A DNA stretch of 64,000 bases from Celeribacter baekdonensis (GTDB lineage Bacteria > Pseudomonadota > Alphaproteobacteria > Rhodobacterales > Rhodobacteraceae), in the NCBI RefSeq assembly GCF_900102315.1, contig NZ_FNBL01000012.1, positions 1 through 64,000 on the forward strand, read 5' to 3'. Shown one piece after another: positions 16,538 through 24,054 of this stretch. Numbering within the stretch: the first letter of the stretch is position 1; every line of letters begins with the position of its first letter. The notes beneath the pieces are model-generated. The model did no database searches. It was not told where the DNA came from and saw nothing but the letters and a program-made list of their open reading frames with translations. Position numbers and translations under genes: made by a program.

Positions 16538-17611
16538 CTATCTGCCGAGCAGTGCACGCATTAACGGGTTCGTCATGGCAATGTCGGGCATGCTTTCCGA
16601 TCGGTATGGAATATTGAATTTAATCAGGTCGTCGGACTCGCGCGACGCTTCGACACCAATGCTCTCAGCCATGTCCTCTAAGATATCGCCGATTGCCTCG
16701 AAGGCATCCAAATTCTTCCATCTCCCAAACTCGTTCCAAAGCGCCTCCTGCATTTCAATCAAGCGTTCGTAGAACGGAGAAAACCACCCAAACTCAGCCT
16801 CATCGGTGAGAGCAGGCGGATGCGTTTCCGGGGTTTCCTGCGCCGCTGCAGCACCCACAAAGTAAGATGAATACTTCAGCAGATCGCCGAGCTTCCCATA
16901 TACTTCCCCTACAATCTGCCCAACATCCCCGTGGGTCCGATATGCCTTAATCAGCTCATAGCATTGGCCCCTGGTATCGCCCAACACCTTGACCAAGGTT
17001 TCGAGGTAACCCTCTACGGGATCATCTCCAATGGAGCCTGCGATGCGGCATACAGCATACTCATCCCACGTTGCCAGAATAACCTGCCAGCGCATGTTAT
17101 CTAGGATATTGCTGTGTGTTTTCTGAAGAAGAAACCCGGGGAACGACTTGTCAAATGCTGCTGTCACCTCCACATGCGCGCATTCGTGTGCAATTAGGTG
17201 AAGTGATTGCCAAAAGTATTCGGTTTCCTCCCCAGGTCCTTCTAGGATGCTGAGCGCGTAGTTCGCGTTAAGTACTAGATGCGTTTTGATCACACCGTCG
17301 CGAATTACCGTGGGCGCCATTGCAACACCGATGGCGACACCTTTGGTGGCGGTGAGTGTGTAGGTTGTCTCATATCCACGATCAAGATCAGCCAGTGCTT
17401 CGTCGTAGTCGAAGGCGACCGTCACGCCATCCAGGTTGGTTAGGTCGATGGATTGGCTGATGACGCTGAGAACGGAATGCAACTTGTACATCGCCTCCTT
17501 GGCGTAGTCCTCGTCTGGAAACATTCTGGCGGAAAACTGAAGATCGCTCGGAATCGTAGTGCCTTGTGGCAGTTCGGCGGTCTTGCCCTCTTCATCCTGC
17601 AACTTGCTCAC
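16538..17611 (-). CDS. Zincin-like protein with HECAH motif, unknown family
   Basis: The protein has 357 residues from a GTG start at 17611, preceded by GGGGGTG. The sequence LIAHECAHVEV (His142, Glu143, His146) is a HExxH zinc-peptidase motif inside a helix. WDEYAVCRI about 40 residues later offers Glu184 as a third ligand, the spacing of gluzincin-type enzymes. No signal peptide or transmembrane segment is seen, so it would be cytoplasmic. It lies on the opposite strand to the surrounding array and has lower GC, as expected of a recent arrival. I do not recognise the family; a role as a regulatory or toxin-like peptidase is an inference only. Confidence 0.6.
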   Translation of the reverse strand: MSKLQDEEGKTAELPQGTTIPSDLQFSARMFPDEDYAKEAMYKLHSVLSVISQSIDLTNLDGVTVAFDYDEALADLDRGYETTYTLTATKGVAIGVAMAPTVIRDGVIKTHLVLNANYALSILEGPGEETEYFWQSLHLIAHECAHVEVTAAFDKSFPGFLLQKTHSNILDNMRWQVILATWDEYAVCRIAGSIGDDPVEGYLETLVKVLGDTRGQCYELIKAYRTHGDVGQIVGEVYGKLGDLLKYSSYFVGAAAAQETPETHPPALTDEAEFGWFSPFYERLIEMQEALWNEFGRWKNLDAFEAIGDILEDMAESIGVEASRESDDLIKFNIPYRSESMPDIAMTNPLMRALLGR

Positions 17612-17790
17612 CTTTCACCCCCTAAGTCTGAGATTCCCACGCACATCTAGAGATGGACACATACTGCGCTGGTACAACCGAATCTGGGTAGGAAATTCGG
17701 CGATTGCGCAATCGCAGCGAGCGCCCGCTTCGTCCCGCATTGCCGCCGCTCGTGCCTCTTTTGAAGAGTGAGAGAAAGGCTGGTTGCTTT

Positions 17791-17840
17791 CGCGACAGGT
17801 TAAAGGCTGGGAGAGTGGCTCCCGGCGCCTGTCGCGGAGG
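17791..17840 (+). promoter_or_regulatory. Leader RNA element, copy 4 (AGNGG subtype), before DUF932 gene
   Basis: CGCGACAGG (17791-17799) pairs with CCTGTCGCG (17828-17836), enclosing GGGAG-AGTGG-CTCCC (17809-17823). The Shine-Dalgarno GGAGG at 17836-17840 touches the outer stem; the start codon is at 17848. Confidence 0.65.
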
Positions 17841-17847
17841 AATGCCG

Positions 17848-19047
17848 ATGGGCGTTGTTGAAGTTCTGGATCCGGTACAGCCGACGCGGGCTGGTGGCTG
17901 GAAGGTGGATGTGAGCCGGGGTGAGCGGAACGGGCGGGTGTCGTCCGAATGGTTCAACCGGCCCGATGACGAGCGGTATCTGTCGCTCGACGATCTCTGG
18001 GCGAGCGTGAAGGGTCGCTCCGAGCGCAGCCGCAGCCGCGTGGTGCAGACAGCGGACATCCGCGTCGAGGCCGCGCGCGACAGCGCCGAGCGATTGCACC
18101 TGGTCCTGCCGAAGGCGCATGAGCCGGTCGTGCCTACCCATTGGGCGTTTGGCCAGCTTGCCAGCATTGTCGGCGCTCCGGCCTCCTACCTGCGGCAGTT
18201 GCCCGCGCCGCTGGCGGGGATCAACCTGCAATACGGCCTGACCAACCACCGCGCCGAGCAGGTGAAGACTCTCGAGACGGAAGACGGCCAGACCGAACTG
18301 CGCGCCGTGACCGGTCCCGACTACGGCCGCATCCATGACTTCGAGCTTGTCGAGGCGGTGCAGCGCATCGCGGGCAATGGCACGGGCGATACGCGCTGGA
18401 AGGTGCCGGGTGTGCTCGACTGGTCGACCGGGGTCTACAACCCCGATGTCGAAATCAGCCGCGATACGACCACGCTCTACGCTTCGGACCGCGATGTCTT
18501 CCTGTTTCTGGTCGACGACCGCAATCCGATCGAGGCGGGCAAGTTGCCCGACGGCTCCCCCGATCTCTATTTCCGGGGCTTCTATTGCTGGAATTCCGAG
18601 GTGGGCGCGAAGACCCTCGGCATGGCGAGCTTCTACCTGCGGGCGGTGTGCCAGAACCGCAACCTCTGGGGCGTCGAGGACTTCCAGGAGATCAAGATCC
18701 GCCACTCGAAATACGCCGCTTCGCGCTTTGCCCATGAGGCGGCCCCGGCGCTGACGCGGTTTGCCAACTCCTCGCCGCAGGGCTTCGTGAATGGCATCAA
18801 GGCAGCACGGCAGCAGGTCGTGGCGCGCAGCGACGAAGACCGCGCGGATTTCCTGCGCAAGCGGGGCTTCTCGAAAGCGGAGTCGGGCAAGATCATCGAG
18901 AAGGTGCTGATGGAGGAAGGCCGCCCGCCCGAGAGCATCTTCGACTTCGTGCAGGGCATCACGCGGCTTGCGCGCGACAAGACCCAGCAGGATGCGCGCC
19001 TCGACATGGAAGGGCGCGCCAAGAAGCTCCTCGACCGGGTCGGCTGA
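17848..19047 (+). CDS. DUF932 domain protein
   Basis: The 399-residue protein is a full-length DUF932/LGT-type plasmid protein: FGQLASIVGAPASYLRQLP, RAVTGPDYGRIHDFELV and GFYCWNSEVGAKTLGMASFY are typical. The family occurs on plasmids and phages next to ssb, radC and parB genes; its biochemical role is unknown. The start at 17848 is chosen because GGAGG ends 7 bases before it. An ATG at 17842 is only 1 base from GGAGG. It is followed by a clear terminator (19064-19094). Confidence 0.88.
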   Translation: MGVVEVLDPVQPTRAGGWKVDVSRGERNGRVSSEWFNRPDDERYLSLDDLWASVKGRSERSRSRVVQTADIRVEAARDSAERLHLVLPKAHEPVVPTHWAFGQLASIVGAPASYLRQLPAPLAGINLQYGLTNHRAEQVKTLETEDGQTELRAVTGPDYGRIHDFELVEAVQRIAGNGTGDTRWKVPGVLDWSTGVYNPDVEISRDTTTLYASDRDVFLFLVDDRNPIEAGKLPDGSPDLYFRGFYCWNSEVGAKTLGMASFYLRAVCQNRNLWGVEDFQEIKIRHSKYAASRFAHEAAPALTRFANSSPQGFVNGIKAARQQVVARSDEDRADFLRKRGFSKAESGKIIEKVLMEEGRPPESIFDFVQGITRLARDKTQQDARLDMEGRAKKLLDRVG

Positions 19048-19063
19048 CGCGAAGCCCGGCACA

Positions 19064-19096
19064 GCGACCGCCTGCATCCGCGGCGGTCGCGTTTTC
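19064..19096 (+). terminator. Intrinsic terminator after DUF932 gene
   Basis: GCGACCGCC (19064-19072) pairs with GGCGGTCGC (19082-19090) and is followed by GTTTTCC. The gene upstream ends at 19047. Confidence 0.7.
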
Positions 19097-19170
19097 CTCT
19101 TCCACATGCACGCCACTGGCCCCGCCTCGAGAGGGCAGGGGCTTCGAGGTGGGCAACTCGCGAGACCTCC

Positions 19171-19611
19171 ATGACCCCCCAGGAAAAAACCGTCATCCTC
19201 GAGGCCCGAGACATCCTCGGCCGTTATCTTAGCCAAAACCCCGTCATCGACAGCTGGCAGGGGCTTTTGGACTATTGCGCGCTTACCGTCCGCGGCCCGA
19301 TCGAGCGATTTCACGTGCTCTATCTCGACCGCAAGAACCGCATCCTTGCCGATGAGCTCCTGTCGACCGGAACGGTCGATCACGTCCCGGTCTATCCGCG
19401 CGAGGTGATCAAGCGGGCGCTGATGCTGAACGCCAGCGCCCTGATCCTGATCCACAACCACCCATCGGGCGATCCAACGCCGTCCGAGTCCGATCTCAGC
19501 ATGACGAAGGAGATCCAGAATGGCTGCAAGTACCTGGGCCTGACGTTGCACGACCACATCATCGTCGGCGCCGGGACGGAGCTGAGCTTGCGGGCCCTCG
19601 GCAAACTCTGA
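19171..19611 (+). CDS. radC: RadC/JAB-domain protein
   Basis: The 146-residue protein is the C-terminal JAB/MPN half of RadC without the usual N-terminal helix-hairpin-helix. It has the metal motif HNHPSGDPTPSESD (His95, His97, Asp108) and an upstream Glu45. Such short RadC forms are frequent on plasmids and integrative elements; despite the name a DNA-repair role is not established. No normal Shine-Dalgarno precedes the ATG. Instead GAGGT at about 19146 could pair with ACCTC just before the start, suggesting folded leader control. A strong terminator follows. Confidence 0.9.
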   Translation: MTPQEKTVILEARDILGRYLSQNPVIDSWQGLLDYCALTVRGPIERFHVLYLDRKNRILADELLSTGTVDHVPVYPREVIKRALMLNASALILIHNHPSGDPTPSESDLSMTKEIQNGCKYLGLTLHDHIIVGAGTELSLRALGKL

Positions 19612-19630
19612 GGGCCCATCGGACCCATCA

Positions 19631-19670
19631 CCGCCGCCCCTTCGAGGAAGAGGGCGGCGGTTTGGTTTTT
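19631..19670 (+). terminator. Intrinsic terminator after radC
   Basis: CCGCCGCCC (19631-19639) and GGGCGGCGG (19652-19660) form a 9-bp stem followed by TTTGGTTTTT. Confidence 0.8.
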
Positions 19671-19711
19671 GACGGATGAGGCGGGGAGAGAGGCTTCCCG
19701 CGCCGTCGGAG
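19671..19711 (+). promoter_or_regulatory. Leader RNA element, copy 5 (AGNGG subtype), before gene 19720
   Basis: GACGG (19671-19675) and CCGTC (19703-19707) enclose GGGGAG-AGAGG-CTTCCC (19683-19699, one G-U pair). The Shine-Dalgarno GGAG is at 19708-19711, the start codon at 19720. It begins right after the T-run of the radC terminator, so the transcript must start very close by or read through. Confidence 0.65.
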
Positions 19712-19719
19712 ATACTCCC

Positions 19720-20238
19720 ATGTTCGACCTGTACTTGCCCATCCACCCGACCGCCTTCGCGCGGGGCATCCCGCCACATTTTCCCTTGGGCGACACCGAT
19801 CCCGATCATCCCTTCGCCCTGACACTGTCGCGCCGCGCACCGGCTGACCTCATGTCGGGCCGGGCCGCCCCGCTGGTCCTCGCCCGTTTCGCTTCGCTGG
19901 CCGAGGCCATGCAGGGCGCGATCGATCATGCCGAGGGGATCGACCCGGGTGCCGCACCCCAGCTTCTGGCAATCCTCGACCGCGACGCCCGCCTTGTGCT
20001 GGCCGGGGCCGCCAGTGATTACGCGGTCGCCTGGTGCCACCCGGTGACGAGCGCGGCCGAGGCGCGGGGCGTGGTGACCGAGGCGAGCCAGCTGCGCGCA
20101 CAGGCGGGCCGAGCGGCCACCTGGGGTGAGCCCGATCTGGCGCAGCGGCTGCGCCACCGCGCCGATCTTCTGGATGCGCGGCTGGTCGATCCGCTCTGGC
20201 GCGGTTTCGCCGCCCGGGCGCTGCAGGTCGCGGCGTGA
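19720..20238 (+). CDS. Hypothetical plasmid protein
   Basis: The 172-residue protein starts MFDLYLPIHPTAFARGIPP at the ATG 9 bases after GGAG; a longer in-frame reading from 19669 overlaps the leader hairpin and is rejected. It is rich in Ala and Arg, mostly helical by appearance, and lacks membrane segments or recognisable motifs. It is part of the array of small uncharacterised genes between radC and the helicase; function unknown. Confidence 0.65.
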   Translation: MFDLYLPIHPTAFARGIPPHFPLGDTDPDHPFALTLSRRAPADLMSGRAAPLVLARFASLAEAMQGAIDHAEGIDPGAAPQLLAILDRDARLVLAGAASDYAVAWCHPVTSAAEARGVVTEASQLRAQAGRAATWGEPDLAQRLRHRADLLDARLVDPLWRGFAARALQVAA

Positions 20239-20271
20239 GGCCCGAGAGACAGAGGAGGGCAGGGAGGAATT

Positions 20272-20332
20272 GGAGTTGTTCCGGGTGAGAGAGAACGCCC
20301 GGGACAGCTCCGATCCCTTCCCTTGACCGGAG
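20272..20332 (+). promoter_or_regulatory. Leader RNA element, copy 6, before DUF6878-like gene
   Basis: GGAGTTGTTCCGGG (20272-20285) and CCCGGGACAGCTCC (20298-20311) form a 14-bp stem with two G-U pairs and a purine-rich loop (TGAGAGAGAACG). A shared tail CCTT-n-CCGGAG-n3-CCCGATG leads to the start codon at 20340, almost the same as the tail before 24055. Confidence 0.65.
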
Positions 20333-20339
20333 ACACCCG

Positions 20340-20831
20340 ATGACCCTGACCGAACCCTCCCTCACGCCGCCTATGGTGCCCCCGACCGTCGACATGGCGC
20401 AGATCATCGCGGCGCATGCCGAACGCACGGCTCGCATCGAAGCACTGCGCCCTGGCAACAAGGACCGCCTCTTCGACGGCCTCATGGCAGCCGGCATCAC
20501 CCATGTCACCGTGACGTTCGATGGTGCCGGCGACAGCGGCCAGATCGAAAGCATCGGCGCATGGTCCGGTGATACCGCCGTCGATTTCCCCGCCACCGAA
20601 ATCGAATACGCCGCGCTGACCTGGGACGACCCCGAGGTCGAGATGCGCAGCCTGTCGCTCGAGGATGTTGTCGAACAACTCGCCTACGACTTCCTCTCCG
20701 ACACCCATGGCGGTTGGGAGAACAATGACGGCGCCTGGGGCGAGTTCTGCTTCGACGCCGCTGCCCGCTGCATCCATCTCGAGTTCAACGAACGGTTCAC
20801 CTCGTCCGAACTCACCACCCATGATTTCTGA
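20340..20831 (+). CDS. DUF6878-like protein
   Basis: The 163-residue acidic protein contains ITHVTVTFDGAGDSGQIESI, VEQLAYDFLSDTHGGWENN and GAWGEFCFDAAARCIHLEFN, features I associate with the DUF6878 family found on alphaproteobacterial plasmids and phages. No enzyme motif is visible. The next gene starts 11 bases after its stop and carries another family of the same neighbourhood (DUF6915), so they are probably co-transcribed and work together. Confidence 0.75.
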   Translation: MTLTEPSLTPPMVPPTVDMAQIIAAHAERTARIEALRPGNKDRLFDGLMAAGITHVTVTFDGAGDSGQIESIGAWSGDTAVDFPATEIEYAALTWDDPEVEMRSLSLEDVVEQLAYDFLSDTHGGWENNDGAWGEFCFDAAARCIHLEFNERFTSSELTTHDF

Positions 20832-20841
20832 GGGGGCGGGT

Positions 20842-21219
20842 ATGGCACATCCCTATCACCACGCCCTCTCCTCGGTGAAGAAATGGGGCGGCACGGTCGA
20901 CGACTTCATCGCCGTGCATTCCTGGTTCGACCAGAGCAAGGAGATCACAGCCGACTTTCGGCACCGGGCGCTGCGCCACCATGCGGAGGGGATCTTCATG
21001 GCCGAGACGATTTTCGGGCAGACTCTCACGCTCTCGACCGGGCGCATCATCCCGACCCGCTGGGTCGGGGAACAGCATGTGAAGGAAGACCTCGGCTTCA
21101 TCCCGAGCTTCGCCGACTGGGTAAAGGCGATCCGGCCCGAACCCTGGATGGGCCGGGCCGAGCGGATCGAGGCCCTGGTTGATCCGCATCTCGCCTCGCC
21201 CGTGGTCGAGGTCACCTGA
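20842..21219 (+). CDS. DUF6915-like protein
   Basis: The protein has 125 residues with the characteristic start MAHPYHHALSSVKKWGGTV and an internal DFRHRALRHHAEGIFMAETI. The ATG at 20842 follows AGGGGGCGGG. The conserved His/Arg-rich helix suggests nucleic-acid or metal contact, but the function is unknown. It is in an operon with the preceding gene and immediately followed by the small gene at 21221. Confidence 0.78.
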   Translation: MAHPYHHALSSVKKWGGTVDDFIAVHSWFDQSKEITADFRHRALRHHAEGIFMAETIFGQTLTLSTGRIIPTRWVGEQHVKEDLGFIPSFADWVKAIRPEPWMGRAERIEALVDPHLASPVVEVT

Positions 21220-21220
21220 G

Positions 21221-21418
21221 ATGAGCGATCCAGCCTATCAGCGCCTCGGCCTGTCCGAAACGGCTTCGCCCTACGCCGTCCTGCGGGCGGCGGTCAGGGC
21301 GCTGCATCCCGACACGCGCGCCCTTCGCACCTTCCGGACGGCGCGCAAGCGCTTCTATAGGCAGATGCTCTGCGCGCATGCCGCGCGACAGGCGGCAGGC
21401 GACAGTCCTACCGGCTGA
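21221..21418 (+). CDS. Small DnaJ-like hypothetical protein
   Basis: The 65-residue protein starts one base after the previous stop. The pattern YQRLGLSETASPYAVLRAAVRALHPDTR resembles the start of a J-domain (LGL-S---S---VLRAAYRALHPDT), but helix III is degenerate and the full HPD motif reads HPD within LHPDTRALR. It could be a small J-like cofactor; function uncertain. A hairpin with TTTTCC follows at 21453-21474. Confidence 0.6.
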   Translation: MSDPAYQRLGLSETASPYAVLRAAVRALHPDTRALRTFRTARKRFYRQMLCAHAARQAAGDSPTG

Positions 21419-21452
21419 TCGCCCCCAACCACCCCTTCATTCCAACACAACG

Positions 21453-21475
21453 CCCGGCCGCCCGGCCGGGTTTTC
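21453..21475 (+). terminator. GC-rich hairpin with T-run
   Basis: CCCGGCC (21453-21459) pairs with GGCCGGG (21464-21470) followed by TTTTCC. It lies after gene 21221 and only 20 bases before the next start, so it can also act as a leader hairpin. Confidence 0.55.
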
Positions 21476-21493
21476 CTCATTCAGGAGGTCCCC

Positions 21494-21913
21494 ATGGCGG
21501 ATTACTTCACCCATTTCTCATGCCTGCTCGACGTCGGCACCCCCGACAAGGCTGCTCGTGCACTCGCGCTGTTCCAGAAACTGCGCGCAGCGGATCAGGA
21601 CGCCGACGATCCGGAGGTGGCGGGTTTCACCCTCGTGCATCAGGACGCGCCCGAGGGCAGCACCCTCTGGATCCATGATGACGACGACGGCGATGTCGAA
21701 GCCGTCATCCGCTTCGTGCTCCGCCTTGCGGACGACCTCGATCTCACCGGGCTTTGGGGGTTCCAGCATGCCCTGACCTGCTCTCGGCCACGACTCGACG
21801 CCTTTGGTGGCGGCGCGCATGCCATCGATCTCAGCACGCGCAAATCCATCGGCTGGTCCAGCACGCAAGAATGGCTGGCCGCAGCATTGAACGGGGAGGG
21901 CATCGATGCCTGA
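21494..21913 (+). CDS. Hypothetical plasmid protein
   Basis: The 139-residue protein follows AGGAGG at 21484-21489. It has an acidic stretch TLWIHDDDDGDVEAVIRFVL and a C-terminal STRKSIGWSSTQEWLAAAL. It overlaps the next gene by 8 bases, so the two are translationally coupled. Family not recognised, and no membrane or catalytic motif seen. Confidence 0.7.
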   Translation: MADYFTHFSCLLDVGTPDKAARALALFQKLRAADQDADDPEVAGFTLVHQDAPEGSTLWIHDDDDGDVEAVIRFVLRLADDLDLTGLWGFQHALTCSRPRLDAFGGGAHAIDLSTRKSIGWSSTQEWLAAALNGEGIDA

Positions 21914-22550
21914 GGTGATCTGCACCACCGTCTACCAGTTCCCCGAACTCTCGGATGCCGCCAAGGAGAAGGCGCGCAGCTGGTATCGCGAGCTTGGCCC
22001 CCATGACGATTGGTGGGACGCGGTCTATGAGGATTTTGAGCGGGTCTGCGAGATCCTCGGCATCCGCCTGAAAACCACACCCATCCGCCTGATGGGTGGC
22101 GGGACGCGGGCCAAGCCTTGCATCTGGTTCTCCGGCTTCTGGAGCCAGGGCGACGGGGCCTGCTTCGAGGGCTACTGGTCCCACGCCAAGGGCGCGGCCG
22201 CGCGCATCCGGGACTACGTACCCACGGACACGACGTTGCATGGCATCGCCGACCGGCTGCAGGCCATCCAGCGGCGGAATTTCTACCAGCTCGCCGCGGA
22301 GGCCAGCCACCGTGGCCGCTATTACCATGAATGTACCATGTCAATCGACGTCACGCGGGACAGCGCGACCTGGCAGCCGCCGACTGAGGACGCGGAAGAA
22401 GTCGTGACCGAGGCGCTGCGTGATCTGGCCCGCTGGCTCTACCGCCGGCTTGAGGCCGAATACGACCACCTCACTTCGGATGAGGCCATCGAGGAGGGGA
22501 TCATCGTCAACGAGTATACGTTCACGGAAGGAGGGCGGCGGTTTGGGTGA
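21906..22550 (+). CDS. Hypothetical plasmid/phage protein, antitoxin-like annotation class
   Basis: The 214-residue protein is rich in aromatic residues: FPELSDAAKEKARSWYRE, DDWWDAVYEDFERVCEILGI, KPCIWFSGFWSQGDGACFEG and YDHLTSDEAIEEGIIVNEY. Proteins of this type are widespread on phages and plasmids and are sometimes labelled as an antitoxin of a stability system, without experiments that I know of. No toxin gene is adjacent on the same strand; the convergent Abi-like gene begins 56 bases away. Confidence 0.7.
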   Translation: MPEVICTTVYQFPELSDAAKEKARSWYRELGPHDDWWDAVYEDFERVCEILGIRLKTTPIRLMGGGTRAKPCIWFSGFWSQGDGACFEGYWSHAKGAAARIRDYVPTDTTLHGIADRLQAIQRRNFYQLAAEASHRGRYYHECTMSIDVTRDSATWQPPTEDAEEVVTEALRDLARWLYRRLEAEYDHLTSDEAIEEGIIVNEYTFTEGGRRFG

Positions 22551-22605
22551 GCTGATCTCGTTCCACGCAGACAAGCGGGGGCTAGGTGTTGTCAGTCGGC
22601 AATGC

Positions 22606-23313
22606 TCACGGCTTCTGCCGCACGACCGTCATGACCCGGGAATATTGTTTGATCCAGATGGCCTTATCTGGGCTCAACCATTTAATCAGTTCCATGATCT
22701 GACTATACTCAGCGGTGATATTTCGATGATGAATTGGTTCATGATGAAAGACGCGGTTGCGAAATTCACGGACATCGTCACAGCGCTTGTATAGTTGTGC
22801 ATAGGAAACAGGCCCCGGCAGGTGAGGGAAGTCTCCATGCAGATTTGCCCAGAAGACGGGTTCGTGCCTTGGCAGCAGCATTTTCACCCAGAATCCAAAA
22901 TTGAGCTCTGCGGTCATTCGCCCTGAGGTAACCGCGCCCGTTGTGACGAGCTTGTCGCGTGCTGTTTTTACTATGCGCTTGCCGCCGCTCTTGATCTGCA
23001 AGAGAAAGGCAGGGTCATCCCACCATTGCGGACCATAGAGCGCGATGAGGCGAGCGACGATTATGTTCCTTAGACTGACCTCGGCTGCGCTCAGTACAGG
23101 GAAGAAAGCCTCACTGAGCTGAATGTTCCAGCCATAGAGGGCGAGAGCGTGATCTGGATCGTGACCAGCAGCAATGAGGTACTTCGTGAGGCGTTCTTGA
23201 GAAATTATATTTGTTACCAAGTACTTAATGCTCCGATCGACTGTTCGCACGACTTTCACACTGCGCTTGACAGTCGTGCGAAGATACCCATATATGAGAG
23301 CAATCGAAGGCAA
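22606..23313 (-). CDS. Abi/HEPN-family protein
   Basis: From ISQERLTKYLIAAGHDPDHA onward the protein matches the pattern of Abi-like (Abi_2/AbiD-F type) proteins. The C-terminal signature REFRNRVFHHEPI contains a HEPN-type R-x4-H motif that often forms an RNase site. Such proteins act as toxins in abortive infection. The full frame (235 residues) opens with a TTG at 23313, but the first about 35 residues are encoded across a perfect inverted repeat (23244-23254/23272-23282), so the true start is probably farther in. GC content is clearly lower than in the neighbours, indicating separate acquisition. Confidence 0.75.
   Translation of the reverse strand: MPSIALIYGYLRTTVKRSVKVVRTVDRSIKYLVTNIISQERLTKYLIAAGHDPDHALALYGWNIQLSEAFFPVLSAAEVSLRNIIVARLIALYGPQWWDDPAFLLQIKSGGKRIVKTARDKLVTTGAVTSGRMTAELNFGFWVKMLLPRHEPVFWANLHGDFPHLPGPVSYAQLYKRCDDVREFRNRVFHHEPIHHRNITAEYSQIMELIKWLSPDKAIWIKQYSRVMTVVRQKP
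23244..23282. promoter_or_regulatory. 11-bp perfect inverted repeat upstream of the Abi-like gene
   Basis: TTCGCACGACT (23244-23254) and AGTCGTGCGAA (23272-23282) are separated by 17 bases. It lies where the Abi promoter/operator would be if translation starts near residue 30 of the long frame. Confidence 0.5.
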
Positions 23314-23338
23314 AGTCAGGCCTTCAAACCCTTAGAAG

Positions 23339-23380
23339 CCCGCGACAGCCGTTACAGGTCCTCGCGGGTTTTCGCTTTTT
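23339..23380 (+). terminator. Intrinsic terminator of an unidentified rightward transcript
   Basis: CCCGCGA (23339-23345) pairs with TCGCGGG (23362-23368) and is followed by TTTTCGCTTTTT. No rightward coding gene precedes it, so it could end a small RNA starting near the inverted repeat at 23244. The rest of 23381-23581 shows nothing recognisable. Confidence 0.55.
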
Positions 23381-23581
23381 ATACATCTACTTACGGAAAT
23401 CCAAGAAGATTTGGCGAGGCAAACTCTCAGCCCAATATGGTGCGGTGGCGCTTGGTCATCCCACTATTCTGCTTCTAGTCGACCTTCACCAGGAATGGCT
23501 TTTCCAAGCTCAGAGTTATGACGTGTGAAGATACCGCAGGCCTGTGACCCCGTTCGTCGGGGGACGAGCGCCCCGTTCCTG

Positions 23582-23878
23582 TCACTTGTTCCCGTCGATC
23601 CACTTCGACATGAGCCCCTTGTCGCGGAAGCATTCGTCCGGAACGGCGCGCCTTTTGATCCGGGCGAGTTTCTCAGCGAAGGCCACCTGCTTGGACGTGG
23701 GCAGCCGGTCCATGTCCGATACCGGTTTCATCTGGGCCTGAGCCTCGATCCAAGCGCTCAAAGATCGCCGGTCTTGCTGAACCTCCCAGGGCAGGAGCGT
23801 TCGGTTGCGCAGGGCGAGCGACCGCGCATAGGCAATCTGCTTGGGCGTTACGGGCAGGGCGTGCTTGGTGCTTTCCAT
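23582..23878 (-). CDS. Small protein made of two DUF3072-like repeats
   Basis: The 98-residue protein has two related about 38-residue units: TPKQIAYARSLALRNR...LSAWIEAQ and TSKQVAFAEKLARIKR...MSKWIDGN. Each resembles the small helical module that senses or binds partners in DUF3072-type proteins. The start at 23878 follows AAGGGGG. It is divergent from the helicase at 24055 and shares a 176-bp intergenic region containing a LexA-type box, so both genes may be damage-inducible. Confidence 0.65.
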   Translation of the reverse strand: MESTKHALPVTPKQIAYARSLALRNRTLLPWEVQQDRRSLSAWIEAQAQMKPVSDMDRLPTSKQVAFAEKLARIKRRAVPDECFRDKGLMSKWIDGNK

Positions 23879-23912
23879 TGTGGAACCCCCTTTCTGGCTT
23901 GGTTCTAAAATA

Positions 23913-23927
23913 GAACATAACAAGAAC
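23913..23927. promoter_or_regulatory. LexA (SOS) box GAAC-N7-GAAC
   Basis: GAAC at 23913-23916 and 23924-23927 are separated by exactly 7 A/T-rich bases, the direct-repeat operator recognised by LexA in alphaproteobacteria. A palindromic GTTCTA-n3-TAGAAC (23903-23916) overlaps it. It lies 35 bases from the start at 23878 and 128 bases from that at 24055. Confidence 0.7.
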
Positions 23928-23985
23928 AAAATCAAGCCAAGCGTCGGGAACACCTTGGTGCGAGAGGGAGAGAGGGGCCGGGAAA

Positions 23986-24047
23986 GATCAGGTCCGAGGC
24001 TGCCCGAGATAGGGTGTCCGGGCCTGATCCTGTCCTTCATTCCGGAG
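23986..24047 (+). promoter_or_regulatory. Leader RNA element, copy 7, before the helicase gene
   Basis: GATCAGGTCCG (23986-23996) pairs with CGGGCCTGATC (24019-24029; one G-U), with an inner CCC-GAGATA-GGG (24003-24014). The tail CCTTCATTCCGGAG leads to the start codon at 24055. Confidence 0.65.
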
Positions 24048-24054
24048 TTTCCCG

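Noticed and set aside
17842-17847. ATG at 17842 as start of the DUF932 protein
   Set aside because: It is only one base from GGAGG; the ATG at 17848 has correct spacing.
23244-23282. Inverted repeat as a terminator
   Set aside because: There is no T-run on either side and the 17-base spacer is long; an operator fits better.
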